A stretch of 64,000 nucleotides of DNA from Bog-532 sp963833835 (lineage in GTDB: Bacteria > Actinomycetota > Actinomycetes > Streptosporangiales > Streptosporangiaceae), in NCBI GenBank assembly GCA_963833835.1, contig CAWHZI010000016.1, forward strand, positions 682,001 through 746,000, given 5' to 3'. Made by a program: the position numbers and the translations under genes. The notes beneath the pieces are model-generated. The model was not told the DNA's origin, made no database searches, and saw nothing but the letters and a program-made list of their open reading frames with translations. Below, piece by piece: positions 51,177 to 59,683 of this stretch. Within the stretch, counting starts at the first letter, position 1. Every line of letters begins with the position of its first letter.

Positions 51177-52365
51177 TCCAGCCGCCCGGGCGCCAGCCGA
51201 CCGGGCGTCAGCCGCCCGGGCCGCAGCGGGCCGGTTCACCAGCGTCCTGCTCGGCTTCGGCCGCGAGCTGCGGGCGGCCGGGCTGCGGGTCGGCACCGGG
51301 GACGTGCTCAGCTACCTCGCCGCCATGACGCCGCTCGACGCGGCCGACCTGCTCGACCTGTACTGGGCCGGGCGGGCCACGCTGGTCAGCCGCCACGAGG
51401 ACGAACCCGTCTACGACCGGGTCTTCGGCGAGTACTTCCTGGAGGAGGACGGGCCGGCCCGCGGCCAGCTGACCGTCACGGCCGAGTCGGTGGCCAAGGC
51501 CCAGGCCGAGCTGGTCCTGCCCGACGTCGAGCCGCTGGACCCCGAACAGGACGAGGAGCACCCGGTCCTGGGCTGGATGGCGTCCGACGTGGACGTGCTC
51601 AAGCACCGCTCGTTCACCGCGTGCACGCCGGAGGAACTCGCCGCCCTGCACCGGATCATGACCAGGATGCGGCTGACGCCGCCGCGCCGCCGCACCCGGC
51701 GGACCCAGCCGGCCCGGGCCGGGACGGAGCCCGACCTGCGCGCGACGATCAGGGAGTCGATGCGGATGCACGGGGAGCCGCCGGGCCAGCTGTACTTCCG
51801 GCGGCGCAAGACCAAGCTGCGGCCCCTGATCCTGATCCTCGACGTGTCCGGATCGATGGCGGCCTACTCCCGGCACCTGCTCCAGTTCGCTCACACGGCC
51901 CGGCACGCGGCGACCCAGGCCCAGCCCGGCCGGGTCGAGGTGTTCTGCTTCGGCAGCAGGCTGACCCGTATCACCCGGGAGCTGACCTCCCAGCGGATCG
52001 ACGCGGCCCTGGAAGAGGCGGCCAGGACCGTGGCCGACTGGGACGGCGGCACCAGGATCGGCCAGTCGCTCGATGAGCTCGTGCGCACCTGGGGCCGGGG
52101 TGGCCTGTGCCGCGGGGGAGTGGTGGTCATCTGCTCCGACGGGCTCGACCGCGGCGATCCTGAGGTGCTCGCGCTGGCCATGGAGCGCCTGAGCCGGCTG
52201 TGCCATCGCATCGTGTGGCTCAACCCGCACAAAGGCGATGATCCGGATTTCCGGCCGACCTCACTGGGCATGATGGTGGCGGCACCGCATATCGACCTGC
52301 TGCTGTCCGGGCACGACCTGGCCAGCCTGGAAGAGCTGGCCGGGACGCTGCCGACCCTGAACTAG
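51169..52365 (+). CDS. coxE: VWA-domain protein CoxE
   Basis: A 398-residue protein with a von Willebrand A domain in its C-terminal half (LILILDVSGSMAAYSRHLLQ has the DxSxS metal site; GGTRIGQSLDELV and VVVICSDGLDRGD follow). CoxE pairs with CoxD as a MoxR-VWA maturation module; loss of its homologue leaves CO dehydrogenase without its Cu-S centre. The N-terminal half (1-200) is helical and DUF58/CoxE-like. The GTG start lies within the coxD stop region, so the two are translationally coupled. Confidence 0.92.
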   Translation: MPDPAARAPADRASAARAAAGRFTSVLLGFGRELRAAGLRVGTGDVLSYLAAMTPLDAADLLDLYWAGRATLVSRHEDEPVYDRVFGEYFLEEDGPARGQLTVTAESVAKAQAELVLPDVEPLDPEQDEEHPVLGWMASDVDVLKHRSFTACTPEELAALHRIMTRMRLTPPRRRTRRTQPARAGTEPDLRATIRESMRMHGEPPGQLYFRRRKTKLRPLILILDVSGSMAAYSRHLLQFAHTARHAATQAQPGRVEVFCFGSRLTRITRELTSQRIDAALEEAARTVADWDGGTRIGQSLDELVRTWGRGGLCRGGVVVICSDGLDRGDPEVLALAMERLSRLCHRIVWLNPHKGDDPDFRPTSLGMMVAAPHIDLLLSGHDLASLEELAGTLPTLN

Positions 52366-52379
52366 GCGGGAGAACGCCA

Positions 52380-52652
52380 GTGATGTGGAGTGTCGGTCTC
52401 GAGGCCGAGGGGGACCGGGTTTTCACCCGGGAGGAGATCGTCGAGCTGGCCGACGCGATCGCCACCAACGCCGGCATCGCCTCCGGTATCGGCACCAACC
52501 GGTACGGGGCCCAGTTGCTGGTGACCGCGGACAGCCGCGAGGACGCGATCGCCACCGCGACCGGGCTGTTCCGCACGGCGGCCCAGGCGGCCGGGTTGCC
52601 CGAGGCGCCGATCGTGCGGACCGAGGCGGACGGCGATGAAGAGGAGATCTAG
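52380..52652 (+). CDS. Small protein of unknown function in the cox operon (90 aa)
   Basis: A 90-residue acidic protein. The stretch FTREEIVELADAIATNAGIASGIGTNRYGAQLLVTADSREDAIATA (seen in parts) suggests an alternating alpha/beta fold, ferredoxin-like in character. It has no cysteines. GTG at 52380 and ATG at 52383 are both usable starts behind GGGAGA. It lies 14 bases after coxE and 24 before the GIY-YIG-like gene, clearly inside the operon. No function assigned. Confidence 0.75.
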   Translation: MMWSVGLEAEGDRVFTREEIVELADAIATNAGIASGIGTNRYGAQLLVTADSREDAIATATGLFRTAAQAAGLPEAPIVRTEADGDEEEI

Positions 52653-52676
52653 GTCCGGATCAAGAGCGGGGCGGCC

Positions 52677-53117
52677 ATGATCCGGCTCGGCTCGCTGGCC
52701 GGCTACCCGTTCGAGGGCCCGCGGCTGCTCGGCGGCTGGACCCCGCCGCCGGTCGCGGCGGTCTACGCCGTCATGTACAAGCCGGAGCCCAGTAAGAAGC
52801 CGGAGAACTACGCCGTGATCTACGTCGGCCACGCCGACGACCTGTCGGCCGAGCGGTTCCCGTTCCGGCATCCGCGCGCCGCGTGCTGGATCAAGCGGGC
52901 CGGCTCCAGGTGGAAGGTCTACGTCGGCTGCTTCGAAGTGCCCGGCGGGACGCGGGCGCACCGCGAGCAGATCGCCCGGGAGCTGATCGCCGTCTACCGG
53001 CCGAGCTGCAACTCCCAGCAGTACGACCACGCCTGGAAGGACGAGTGGATCGGCGAGTACTCGGCCGCGCCCACCACCGCCCCGGTGCACCGCCGTGGCC
53101 CCGATCAGCGGCCATAG
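52677..53117 (+). CDS. GIY-YIG-like protein of unknown function in the cox operon
   Basis: A 146-residue protein. VYAVMYK at about residue 29-35 and YVGHADDLSAERF at about 49-61 match the spacing and chemistry of the GIY-YIG nuclease motif with its following Arg. REQIARELIAVYRPSCN (about 102-118) fits the later Glu and Pro-Asn elements. The match is by eye only. It also has three cysteines. A nuclease in a CO dehydrogenase operon would be unexpected; the fold may have another use. It is co-directional with short gaps on both sides. Confidence 0.65.
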   Translation: MIRLGSLAGYPFEGPRLLGGWTPPPVAAVYAVMYKPEPSKKPENYAVIYVGHADDLSAERFPFRHPRAACWIKRAGSRWKVYVGCFEVPGGTRAHREQIARELIAVYRPSCNSQQYDHAWKDEWIGEYSAAPTTAPVHRRGPDQRP

Positions 53118-53179
53118 CCGATTAAGCGACACCTTATTCCGCTGTTGCGGCCCGGTTAGGGCTGAGTAACGATCACGGC

Positions 53180-53458
53180 ATGCCAATCGAGTCCGACGGA
53201 CACAGCAAGGACAATCCCCGGCTGTTCGAGCTGATCGAGGACGCGCCCAAGACCGGCAAGAGCCCCACGGTCTGGGCCTGGCCCCAGCTCGTCGACTACC
53301 TCAAGATCGCCGGGCAGCCGGTCTCGGGGCCGTGGCCGCCGCACCAGGAGCCGCGCCCCGACCCCGACTACGAGTCGGGCCCGCAGGCCGTACCGGACCC
53401 GCACTCTCAGACGGGCCAGCGCTCCGCGCCAGACCCGCACGCCGGGCGGGAGGACTAG
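53180..53458 (+). CDS. Small proline-rich protein upstream of coxM
   Basis: A 92-residue protein. The N-terminal 55 residues (NPRLFELIEDAPKTGKSPTVWAWPQLVDYLKIAG) look folded. The rest is a Pro/Asp-rich tail without structure. Its stop is directly adjacent to coxM's TTG start, so translation is probably coupled. No known domain. Its place immediately before the structural genes suggests a role with CoxM or with assembly. Confidence 0.65.
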   Translation: MPIESDGHSKDNPRLFELIEDAPKTGKSPTVWAWPQLVDYLKIAGQPVSGPWPPHQEPRPDPDYESGPQAVPDPHSQTGQRSAPDPHAGRED

Positions 53459-54349
53459 TTGTTCCCCTCCCGGTTCCGCTACGAGTCGCCGCGCTCCCTG
53501 GACGAGGCGATCGGCATCTTGACCGACGGCGGCGACTACGCCAAGGTGCTGGCGGGCGGCCAGAGCCTGGTGCCGATGATGAAGCTGCGCTTCGCCTCGC
53601 CCGAGCTGATCGTCGACATCAACAACCTGCCCGGCCTGGACTACCATCAGGCCGCCCCCGACGGCAGCCTGCACATCGGCGCGCTCTGCCGCCACGCCGA
53701 CCTGGAGTTCTCCGGCCTGCTGCCGGGCACCCAGCCGACGATGACCGCGGCGGCGCCGCTGGTCGCCGACCCCCTGGTCCGCAACCGGGGCACGCTGGTC
53801 GGGTCGCTGTGCCACGCCGACCCGCAGGGCGACTGGGCCTCGGTGCTGCTGTCGCTGGGCGGCTCGGTCGTCGCTCAGGGCCCGCGCGGCCGGCGCGAGA
53901 TCCCGCTCGATGAGTTCGTGATCGGCCCGTTCCAGAACGTCCTCTCCCGCGACGAGATCGCGGTCGAGGCCGTGGTGCCACCGGCCCGGGGTGTCCGGGC
54001 GGGCGGCTACCTGAAGCTGGAGCGCCGGGTGGGTGACTTCGCCACCGTGGGGGTGGCAGTCTCCATCGAGACCTCGGGGGCCGAGGTGGTCCGGGCCGGC
54101 ATCGCGCTCACCGGGGTGGGCGGGTCCACCATCGGCGCCACCGAGGCCGCCGCCGTGCTGACCGGCGGGCCGCTCAGCGACGGCAGCATCGCCGAGGCCG
54201 CCGACCTGGCCGCCCGGGCGGCGCAGCCGCGGACCGACCACCGGGGCTCGGCGCAGTACAAGCGCCAGCTGGTGCGGGTCTTCGTCACCCGCATCCTCGG
54301 CGGAAACATGACCGCGGCGCAGGCCCAGGCGACGGAAAGGGCGGCCTGA
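53459..54349 (+). CDS. coxM: CO dehydrogenase medium (FAD) subunit CoxM
   Basis: A 296-residue FAD-binding subunit that passes electrons from the iron-sulfur subunit to the electron acceptor. The first FAD motif AGGQS is at 32-36, and the second (family TxGG) appears here as TLVGS at 112-116 in NRGTLVGSLCHADP. A CO-dehydrogenase flavoprotein C-terminal domain follows (GGYLKLERRVGDFATVGVAV). Translation starts at TTG with GGGAGGA six bases upstream. Order coxM-coxS-coxL is that of form I operons. Confidence 0.95.
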   Translation: MFPSRFRYESPRSLDEAIGILTDGGDYAKVLAGGQSLVPMMKLRFASPELIVDINNLPGLDYHQAAPDGSLHIGALCRHADLEFSGLLPGTQPTMTAAAPLVADPLVRNRGTLVGSLCHADPQGDWASVLLSLGGSVVAQGPRGRREIPLDEFVIGPFQNVLSRDEIAVEAVVPPARGVRAGGYLKLERRVGDFATVGVAVSIETSGAEVVRAGIALTGVGGSTIGATEAAAVLTGGPLSDGSIAEAADLAARAAQPRTDHRGSAQYKRQLVRVFVTRILGGNMTAAQAQATERAA

Positions 54350-54351
54350 TC

Positions 54352-54876
54352 ATGACGATGGTGTTCGACGACCCCGGCGACGAGGTCGACGAGGTCCCGC
54401 TGCGCAAGATCAGGTTCACCCTCAACGGCACGAAGAAGGTGGCCGAGATCGAGCCCCGGCTGCTGCTGGCCGACCTGATCCGCCGCGGCGCCGGCCTGAC
54501 CGGGACGCACCGTGGCTGCGACACGACCAACTGCGGGGCCTGCACGGTCCTGGTCGACGGCCGGGCCATCAAGTCCTGCACGATGCTGGCCGTACAGGCC
54601 GACGGGCGTGAGGTCACCACCGTGGAGGGCCTGGCTTCGGCCAGCGAGCTGCACCCGATCCAGGAAGGGTTCCGGCAGGAGCACGGGCTGCAGTGCGGGT
54701 TCTGCACGCCGGGCATGATGATGGCGGCCAAGGATCTGCTCGACCGCAACCCCGACCCGACCGAGGAAGACGTGCGGTGGGCGCTGTCCGGCAACCTGTG
54801 CCGCTGCACCGGCTACCAGAACATCGTGAAATCGGTCCTCTGGGCGGCCGCGAAGCTGAAGACGCAGGAGGCGTGA
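54352..54876 (+). CDS. coxS: CO dehydrogenase small (2Fe-2S) subunit CoxS
   Basis: A 174-residue iron-sulfur subunit with two [2Fe-2S] clusters. The plant-type cluster uses Cys56, Cys61, Cys64 and Cys76 (GCDTTNCGACTV); the second uses Cys115, Cys118, Cys150 and Cys152 (CGFCTPGM and LCRCTGYQNIV). All eight ligands are present. It begins two bases after coxM and ends one base before coxL. Confidence 0.96.
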   Translation: MTMVFDDPGDEVDEVPLRKIRFTLNGTKKVAEIEPRLLLADLIRRGAGLTGTHRGCDTTNCGACTVLVDGRAIKSCTMLAVQADGREVTTVEGLASASELHPIQEGFRQEHGLQCGFCTPGMMMAAKDLLDRNPDPTEEDVRWALSGNLCRCTGYQNIVKSVLWAAAKLKTQEA

Positions 54877-54877
54877 G

Positions 54878-57283
54878 TTGACCACCAGTGCCACCGAGTC
54901 ACGGGCCCTCGACGAGATCAAGATCGGCGGGCTGGGCTCCAGCCGTAAGCGCGTCGAGGACGACCGCTTCATCCGGGGCAAGGGCAACTACACCGACGAC
55001 GTCGTGCTCCCGGGCATGCTGCACATGGAGATCCTGCGCAGCCCGCTGCCGCACGCCCGTATCAAGTCGATCGACACCAGCCGGGCGTGGGCCATCCCCG
55101 GCGTCCACCTGGTGCTGACCGGCGAGATGATGGCGACGCGGAACCTGGCCTGGATGCCCACCCTGTCCTACGACACCCAGGCCGTGCTGGCCACCGACAA
55201 GGTGCGGTTCCAGGGCCAGGAGGTGGCCTGCGTCATCGCGGACGACCCGTACATCGCCAAGGACGCCTGCGAGCTGATCGAGGTCGACTACGAGCCGCTG
55301 CCGGTCATCGTGAACCCGTGGCAGGGACTGGCCCCGGACGCGCCGGTGATCCGCGACGACAAGGTGAACCAGGCCGACAACGTCGTCTACAACTGGGAGG
55401 TCGGCGACCAGGCCGGCACCGACCGGGCCTTCGAGCAGGCCGACGTGATCTCCAAGCTGGAGTGCCACTACCCCCGCAGCCACCCGTCGCCGATCGAGTG
55501 CTGCGGCTCGGTCGCCGACTTCAACCGGGCCACCTCCAAGCTCACCGTCTACATGACCAGCCAGGCCCCGCACATCGTCCGGGCCGCGGTCGCGATGGTG
55601 GCCGAGATCCCCGAGCACATGATCCGGATCATCTCGCCCGACATCGGCGGCGGGTTCGGCAACAAGGTGCCGATCTACCCGGGCTACGTCTGCTCGATCC
55701 TGGCCTCGATCCTGCTCGAGCGCCCGGTGAAGTGGATCGAGGACAAGACCGGCAACCTCATCTCCACCGGGTTCGCCCGCGACGTCTACCTCAAGGGCGA
55801 GATGGCGCTGCGGCGCGACGGCAAGATCCTTGCCTTCCGGATGCACACCGACGCGGACCACGGGGCGTTCTTCGCCGACGCGCAGCCGAGCAAGTTCAAG
55901 ATCGGCCTGATCCACTCGGCCTTCGCCGCCTACAACGTCCCGGTCGCGCACCTGACCGCCCGCGGCGTTTACACCAACAAGGCGCCGGGCGGCGTGGCCT
56001 ACCGCTGCTCGTTCCGGGTGACCGAGGCGATGTTCTTCCAGGAGCGGATGGTCCAGGCGGCGGCCGACGACCTCGGCCTGGACCAGGCCGCGTTCCGCCG
56101 GATGAACTTCGTCGCCGACGACGACTTCCCGCACCGTACCCCCCTCGGCTTCCTCACCGACTCCGGCCAGTACGCCAAGTGCCTGGACGTCGGCCTGAAG
56201 GCCATCGGTTACGAGAACTTCAAGGCCGAACAGGCCGATGCCCGCAAGCGCGGCCGGCTGCTCGGCCTCGGGATCTCCACCATGACCGAGCCGCTCGGCG
56301 CGGGCAACAGCCGGGAGTACGACATCCTCGGCATCAAGATGTTCGACTCGGCCGAGCTCAAGGTGCACATGAGCGGCAAGGCGATCGTCCGGACCGGGGC
56401 CAAGACCCAGGGGCAGGGACACGAGACCACGTGGGCGCAGATCGTCGCGCACGAGCTCGGCATCCCGGCCGACGACGTCGTCGTCGAGGAGGGCGACACC
56501 GACACGGCGCCGTTCGGCATGGGCACCTACGCCTCGCGGTCCACCCCGGTGGCCGGGGCGGCGGTGGCCATGGCCGCCCGCAAGGTCCGGGCCAAGGCCC
56601 GCAAGCTGGCCGCGCACCTGCTCGAGGTGTCCGAGGAGGACGTCGAGTGGGAGCTCGGCCGGTTCTACCTGCGCAGCTCCCCGCAGCGCGGCGTGTCCAT
56701 CCAGGAGTGCGCGATGGCCGCCTACAGCAACATGCCCGACGGCATGGAGCCCGGCCTGGAGAACACGTCCTTCTACGACCCGCCCAACCTGACCTGGCCG
56801 TTCGCCGTCTACATCGTCACCGTCGAGGTCGACCCGGAGACCGGCGTCTGGGACGTGCTGCGGATGGTCGCGGTCGACGACTGCGGGGTCCGGATCAACC
56901 CGATGATCGTCGAGGGCCAGATCATGGGCGGCCTGACCGAGGCCTACGCCATGGCCAGCATGCAGTTCATCACGTTCGACGCCGACGGCAACTGCGTCGG
57001 CTCGAACTACATGGACTACCTGCTGCCGACCGCCTGGGAGACCCCCGGCTTCGAGCTGCACAGCGAGGTCGTGACCCCGTGCCCGCACCACCCGATCGGG
57101 GCCAAGGGGATCGGCGAGTGCGCCGCGGTGGGCGGCCCGGCCGCCTTCGTCAACGCGGTGATGAACGCGCTGGGTGAAACTGGGGTCAGGAACATCGACA
57201 TGCCGCTGCTGCCGGACCGGGTCTGGGAAGCGCTGACCCAGCGTCACGACGTGTCCGGCTACCCGCCGGTGCGCCAGGACTAG
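54878..57283 (+). CDS. coxL: Form I Mo-Cu CO dehydrogenase large subunit CoxL
   Basis: An 801-residue molybdopterin subunit that oxidises CO to CO2. The diagnostic form I active-site loop AYRCSFR is at 374-380, with Cys377 as the copper ligand; form II enzymes have AYRGAGR instead. Further molybdopterin-binding motifs GGGFGNK and GAKTQGQGHETTWAQ, and the C-terminal GAKGIGECAAVGGPAAF with the active-site Glu, are intact. TTG start with GCAGGAGG upstream. This subunit makes true CO oxidation very likely. Confidence 0.97.
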   Translation: MTTSATESRALDEIKIGGLGSSRKRVEDDRFIRGKGNYTDDVVLPGMLHMEILRSPLPHARIKSIDTSRAWAIPGVHLVLTGEMMATRNLAWMPTLSYDTQAVLATDKVRFQGQEVACVIADDPYIAKDACELIEVDYEPLPVIVNPWQGLAPDAPVIRDDKVNQADNVVYNWEVGDQAGTDRAFEQADVISKLECHYPRSHPSPIECCGSVADFNRATSKLTVYMTSQAPHIVRAAVAMVAEIPEHMIRIISPDIGGGFGNKVPIYPGYVCSILASILLERPVKWIEDKTGNLISTGFARDVYLKGEMALRRDGKILAFRMHTDADHGAFFADAQPSKFKIGLIHSAFAAYNVPVAHLTARGVYTNKAPGGVAYRCSFRVTEAMFFQERMVQAAADDLGLDQAAFRRMNFVADDDFPHRTPLGFLTDSGQYAKCLDVGLKAIGYENFKAEQADARKRGRLLGLGISTMTEPLGAGNSREYDILGIKMFDSAELKVHMSGKAIVRTGAKTQGQGHETTWAQIVAHELGIPADDVVVEEGDTDTAPFGMGTYASRSTPVAGAAVAMAARKVRAKARKLAAHLLEVSEEDVEWELGRFYLRSSPQRGVSIQECAMAAYSNMPDGMEPGLENTSFYDPPNLTWPFAVYIVTVEVDPETGVWDVLRMVAVDDCGVRINPMIVEGQIMGGLTEAYAMASMQFITFDADGNCVGSNYMDYLLPTAWETPGFELHSEVVTPCPHHPIGAKGIGECAAVGGPAAFVNAVMNALGETGVRNIDMPLLPDRVWEALTQRHDVSGYPPVRQD

Positions 57284-57308
57284 GCCGGGACCCGGGCGAG
57301 GAGGACGG

Positions 57309-58295
57309 ATGAACGGTCTGGGCGTGCTGGAGCGAATGAGCGAGCTGGTCCGCAGTGGCCAGGCCTTCGCGCTGGCCACGGTGGTCTGGCGGCAGGGGCC
57401 CTCGTCGAGCAAGCAGGGCTCGCGCGCCATCATCACCAGCGACGGCCAGCTGCACGGCTGGATCGGCGGCGCCTGCGCCGAGCCGGCGGTGATCCGGGAG
57501 GCCCGGCAGATCATGGCGGACGGCCACCCCAAGCTGCTGTTGCTGGGCAGCCCGGACCAGTTCGGCACGGCCATCCCGGACGGGATGACCGTGGTGCCGA
57601 TCTCCTGCCAGAGCGAGGGTGCCCTCCAGGTGTACATCGAGCCGGTGCTCCCGGTGCCGCACCTGGTCATCGTGGGCACCTCGCCCATGGCGCACACCCT
57701 GGCCGAGCTGGCCCGGGCCCTGGACTGGCTGACCGACCTGGTCAGCCAGGAGGAGTTCACCCCCGCCAGTGCTGGCCAACACTGGGCCGACGCGCGGACG
57801 ATGGTCGTCGTCGCGACCCAGGGCCACGGCGACGAGGACATGATCGAGCGCGCGGTGGCCATGCGCCCGGCCTACCTGGGCCTGGTCGCGTCCCGCCGCC
57901 GCGCCGAGGCCGTGCTCGGCTACCTGGCCGAGCGGGGCGTGCCGCAAGACCAGCTGGACCGGGTGCACGCCCCCGCCGGGCTGGACCTGGGCCGGACCAC
58001 CCACGAGGAGATGGCGGTCGCGATCTTGGCCGAGCTGGTCCAGCTGCGGGCGTCCGGCGCGCTCCCCGACGTGCCCGTGCCCCAGACGGCGCCGGGCCTG
58101 TCCCCGGGCCTCGAACCGGGCCTCCGGCTGACGCTGGCCGAGGCGGTCGACCCGGTGTGCGGGATGACGGTCCAGCTGGGCGCTTCGGCCATGCCGCTCG
58201 AGCACGACGGGGTCACGTACTACTTCTGCTGCGCCGGCTGCCACCGGGCCTTCGAGGAGAATCCAGATGCCTACGCCAAGGCGGTGCTGACGTGA
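57309..58295 (+). CDS. XdhC/CoxF-family protein fused to a YHS domain
   Basis: A 328-residue protein. The XdhC-like N-domain (1-110, FALATVVWRQGPSSSKQGSRA and GGACAEPAVIREA) and Rossmann C-domain (about 115-245, HLVIVGTSPMAHTLAELA) should help insert or sulfurate the molybdenum cofactor. After a linker, residues about 275-325 are a YHS domain (DPVCGMTVQLG and YYFCCAGCHRAFEENPDAY), a small metal-binding module often found in copper transporters. XdhC-YHS fusion suits a Mo-Cu enzyme. The stop overlaps coxG's GTG by four bases. Confidence 0.88.
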   Translation: MNGLGVLERMSELVRSGQAFALATVVWRQGPSSSKQGSRAIITSDGQLHGWIGGACAEPAVIREARQIMADGHPKLLLLGSPDQFGTAIPDGMTVVPISCQSEGALQVYIEPVLPVPHLVIVGTSPMAHTLAELARALDWLTDLVSQEEFTPASAGQHWADARTMVVVATQGHGDEDMIERAVAMRPAYLGLVASRRRAEAVLGYLAERGVPQDQLDRVHAPAGLDLGRTTHEEMAVAILAELVQLRASGALPDVPVPQTAPGLSPGLEPGLRLTLAEAVDPVCGMTVQLGASAMPLEHDGVTYYFCCAGCHRAFEENPDAYAKAVLT

Positions 58296-58885
58296 TCATC
58301 ACCAGCGACTTCGAGGTCGCCGAGCCGGTCGAGAAGGTGTGGCGGTTCTTCGACGACATCCCGGCCGTTGCTTCTTGCCTGGCGGGCGCCGAGCTGACCA
58401 AGGACCTCGGCGACGACAGGTATGAGGGCAAGGTCGCGATCCGCATGGGGCCGGTCCGGCTTCAGTTCACTGGTACCGCCGACATCGTCGAGCGCGACGA
58501 CGCGGCCAAGCGCATCACGGTGAAAGCGGCCGGCGCGGACGAGAAGGGACGTGGTCAGGCCGCCATGACGGTCGGCGCCGTGCTCTCGGCCAAGGGACGC
58601 GGCACCAAGGTCGCGGTCACCCAGGACCTGCAGCTGTCCGGGGCCGCGGCCCAGTACGGCCGGGGCATGGTCGCCGACGTCTCCGCCATCATGATCCACG
58701 ACTTCTCGGTGACGATGCAGGACCGGATCGAGCGGCTGGAGCGGGGCGAGACGGCGGAGCAGATCGCCGCGGCCGGCGCCGGCGGCAGCGTTTCGGGTTT
58801 CGCGATCGCCATCAGGGCCACCCGGATGGCCCTGATGCGCGTCTTCGCCCGCTTCTTCCTGCCCTACAAACCAGCGTCGAGCTGA
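58292..58885 (+). CDS. coxG: SRPBCC-fold CO dehydrogenase protein CoxG
   Basis: A 197-residue protein with an SRPBCC (START-like) domain (1-145, FEVAEPVEKVWRFFDDIPAVASCLAGAELT) and a C-terminal amphipathic/hydrophobic tail (GFAIAIRATRMALMRVFARFFLP) that can attach to the membrane. CoxG is needed to link CO dehydrogenase to the membrane and has been described as carrying menaquinone between enzyme and membrane. Here it is followed by five small membrane proteins in the same operon. GTG start overlaps the XdhC-YHS stop. Confidence 0.92.
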   Translation: MIITSDFEVAEPVEKVWRFFDDIPAVASCLAGAELTKDLGDDRYEGKVAIRMGPVRLQFTGTADIVERDDAAKRITVKAAGADEKGRGQAAMTVGAVLSAKGRGTKVAVTQDLQLSGAAAQYGRGMVADVSAIMIHDFSVTMQDRIERLERGETAEQIAAAGAGGSVSGFAIAIRATRMALMRVFARFFLPYKPASS

Positions 58886-58927
58886 GCCCCAGCGATCAGC
58901 TGACCGACAGCGAAAGGAGGGCCCGCC

Positions 58928-59182
58928 ATGGTCCTGTGGTGGATCGGTAACGCGGTCCTGCTCGTGGCGGTGCTGCCCGTGGTGATCTATCTGCTCAACC
59001 GGGTGCTGGCCGCCCTGGAGCGGATCCGCGCGGCCAGCGACGACATCCTGACCGGCGGCGTCGCCCTGATCGGGGAGCTGCAAGGGGTCCCCGACGGCCT
59101 GGCCGTCACCGACAAGACCATCGAAGAAGTGAAGGTCGGCGCGGTCCGCTACGCCGGCTCCGTCGCGAAACTACTCGGCTAG
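58928..59182 (+). CDS. Small single-pass membrane protein, cox cluster 1 of 5
   Basis: 84 residues: one N-terminal membrane helix (about 3-24, WWIGNAVLLVAVLPVVIYLL) and a cytoplasmic amphipathic region (RVLAALERIRAASDDILTGGVALIGELQ) ending VGAVRYAGSVAKLLG. The ribosome-binding site AAAGGAGG is ideal. No known domain. It follows coxG by 42 bases and opens a run of five similar-sized membrane proteins with very short gaps. See the findings for a proposed role in anchoring CO dehydrogenase. Confidence 0.85.
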   Translation: MVLWWIGNAVLLVAVLPVVIYLLNRVLAALERIRAASDDILTGGVALIGELQGVPDGLAVTDKTIEEVKVGAVRYAGSVAKLLG

Positions 59183-59198
59183 CGAGGAACGGACAGCC

Positions 59199-59426
59199 AT
59201 GCCAGCAGCAGCCTGGATGACCATCGCGGTGGCCGGCCTGATCATCGCGATCACCGCCGTCGGCCTGATCAGGATCGTGTTCCACCTGCGGGCCATCCGC
59301 GGCACCCTCGGCGCCGTCACCGGTGGCGTCCAGGCCGTCGACCAGCTCACGTCGACCGTGCCCGCCCGGCTGACCTCGGTCAACGCCAACCTGAAGCCGG
59401 TCCGCGACTTCTGCGAAACGGTCTAG
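59199..59426 (+). CDS. Small single-pass membrane protein, cox cluster 2 of 5
   Basis: 75 residues: one membrane helix (about 7-28, MTIAVAGLIIAITAVGLIRIV) followed by an amphipathic segment with a repeating hydrophobic pattern (FHLRAIRGTLGAVTGGVQAVDQL) and a short C-terminus. It resembles DUF948-like coiled-coil membrane proteins in layout only. Its leader, GGACAGCCATG, is nearly the same as that of the third gene. No function known. Confidence 0.85.
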   Translation: MPAAAWMTIAVAGLIIAITAVGLIRIVFHLRAIRGTLGAVTGGVQAVDQLTSTVPARLTSVNANLKPVRDFCETV

Positions 59427-59438
59427 GGAAGGACAGCC

Positions 59439-59681
59439 ATGACGACCGACTGGACCATCGGCTACGTGATCGGCGGCGTCATCGTGCTCGTCGTCGTGAT
59501 CCTGGTGAGCGCGATCCTGCTGCTGGCCAAGCAGATCGGCGACGAGGCCCCCAAGATCAACGCCGGGCTCGAAGGCGCCGTCCGCAACACCGCCCCGCTG
59601 GCCGCGCTGCAGACCACCATCGAGCACGCCACCATCATCATTGCCGGGCTGCGGCGCGGCCGGATCCGGCTGGGAGGGTAA
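59439..59681 (+). CDS. Small single-pass membrane protein, cox cluster 3 of 5
   Basis: 80 residues: one long membrane helix (about 8-31, GYVIGGVIVLVVVILVSAILLLA), then an amphipathic stretch (KQIGDEAPKINAGLEGAVRN) and a second moderately hydrophobic segment (TTIEHATIIIAGLRRGRIR) with a basic end. Leader GGGAAGGACAGCC. Spacing of 12 bases from the second gene. No known domain. Confidence 0.85.
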   Translation: MTTDWTIGYVIGGVIVLVVVILVSAILLLAKQIGDEAPKINAGLEGAVRNTAPLAALQTTIEHATIIIAGLRRGRIRLGG

Positions 59682-59683
59682 CG

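Noticed and set aside
54899..57862. Long antisense open frame of 987 codons opposite coxL
   Set aside because: It is a GC-bias shadow: low-complexity Asp/Gly/Val/Arg translation, no ribosome-binding site, and it lies fully over the well-conserved coxL and XdhC-YHS genes.
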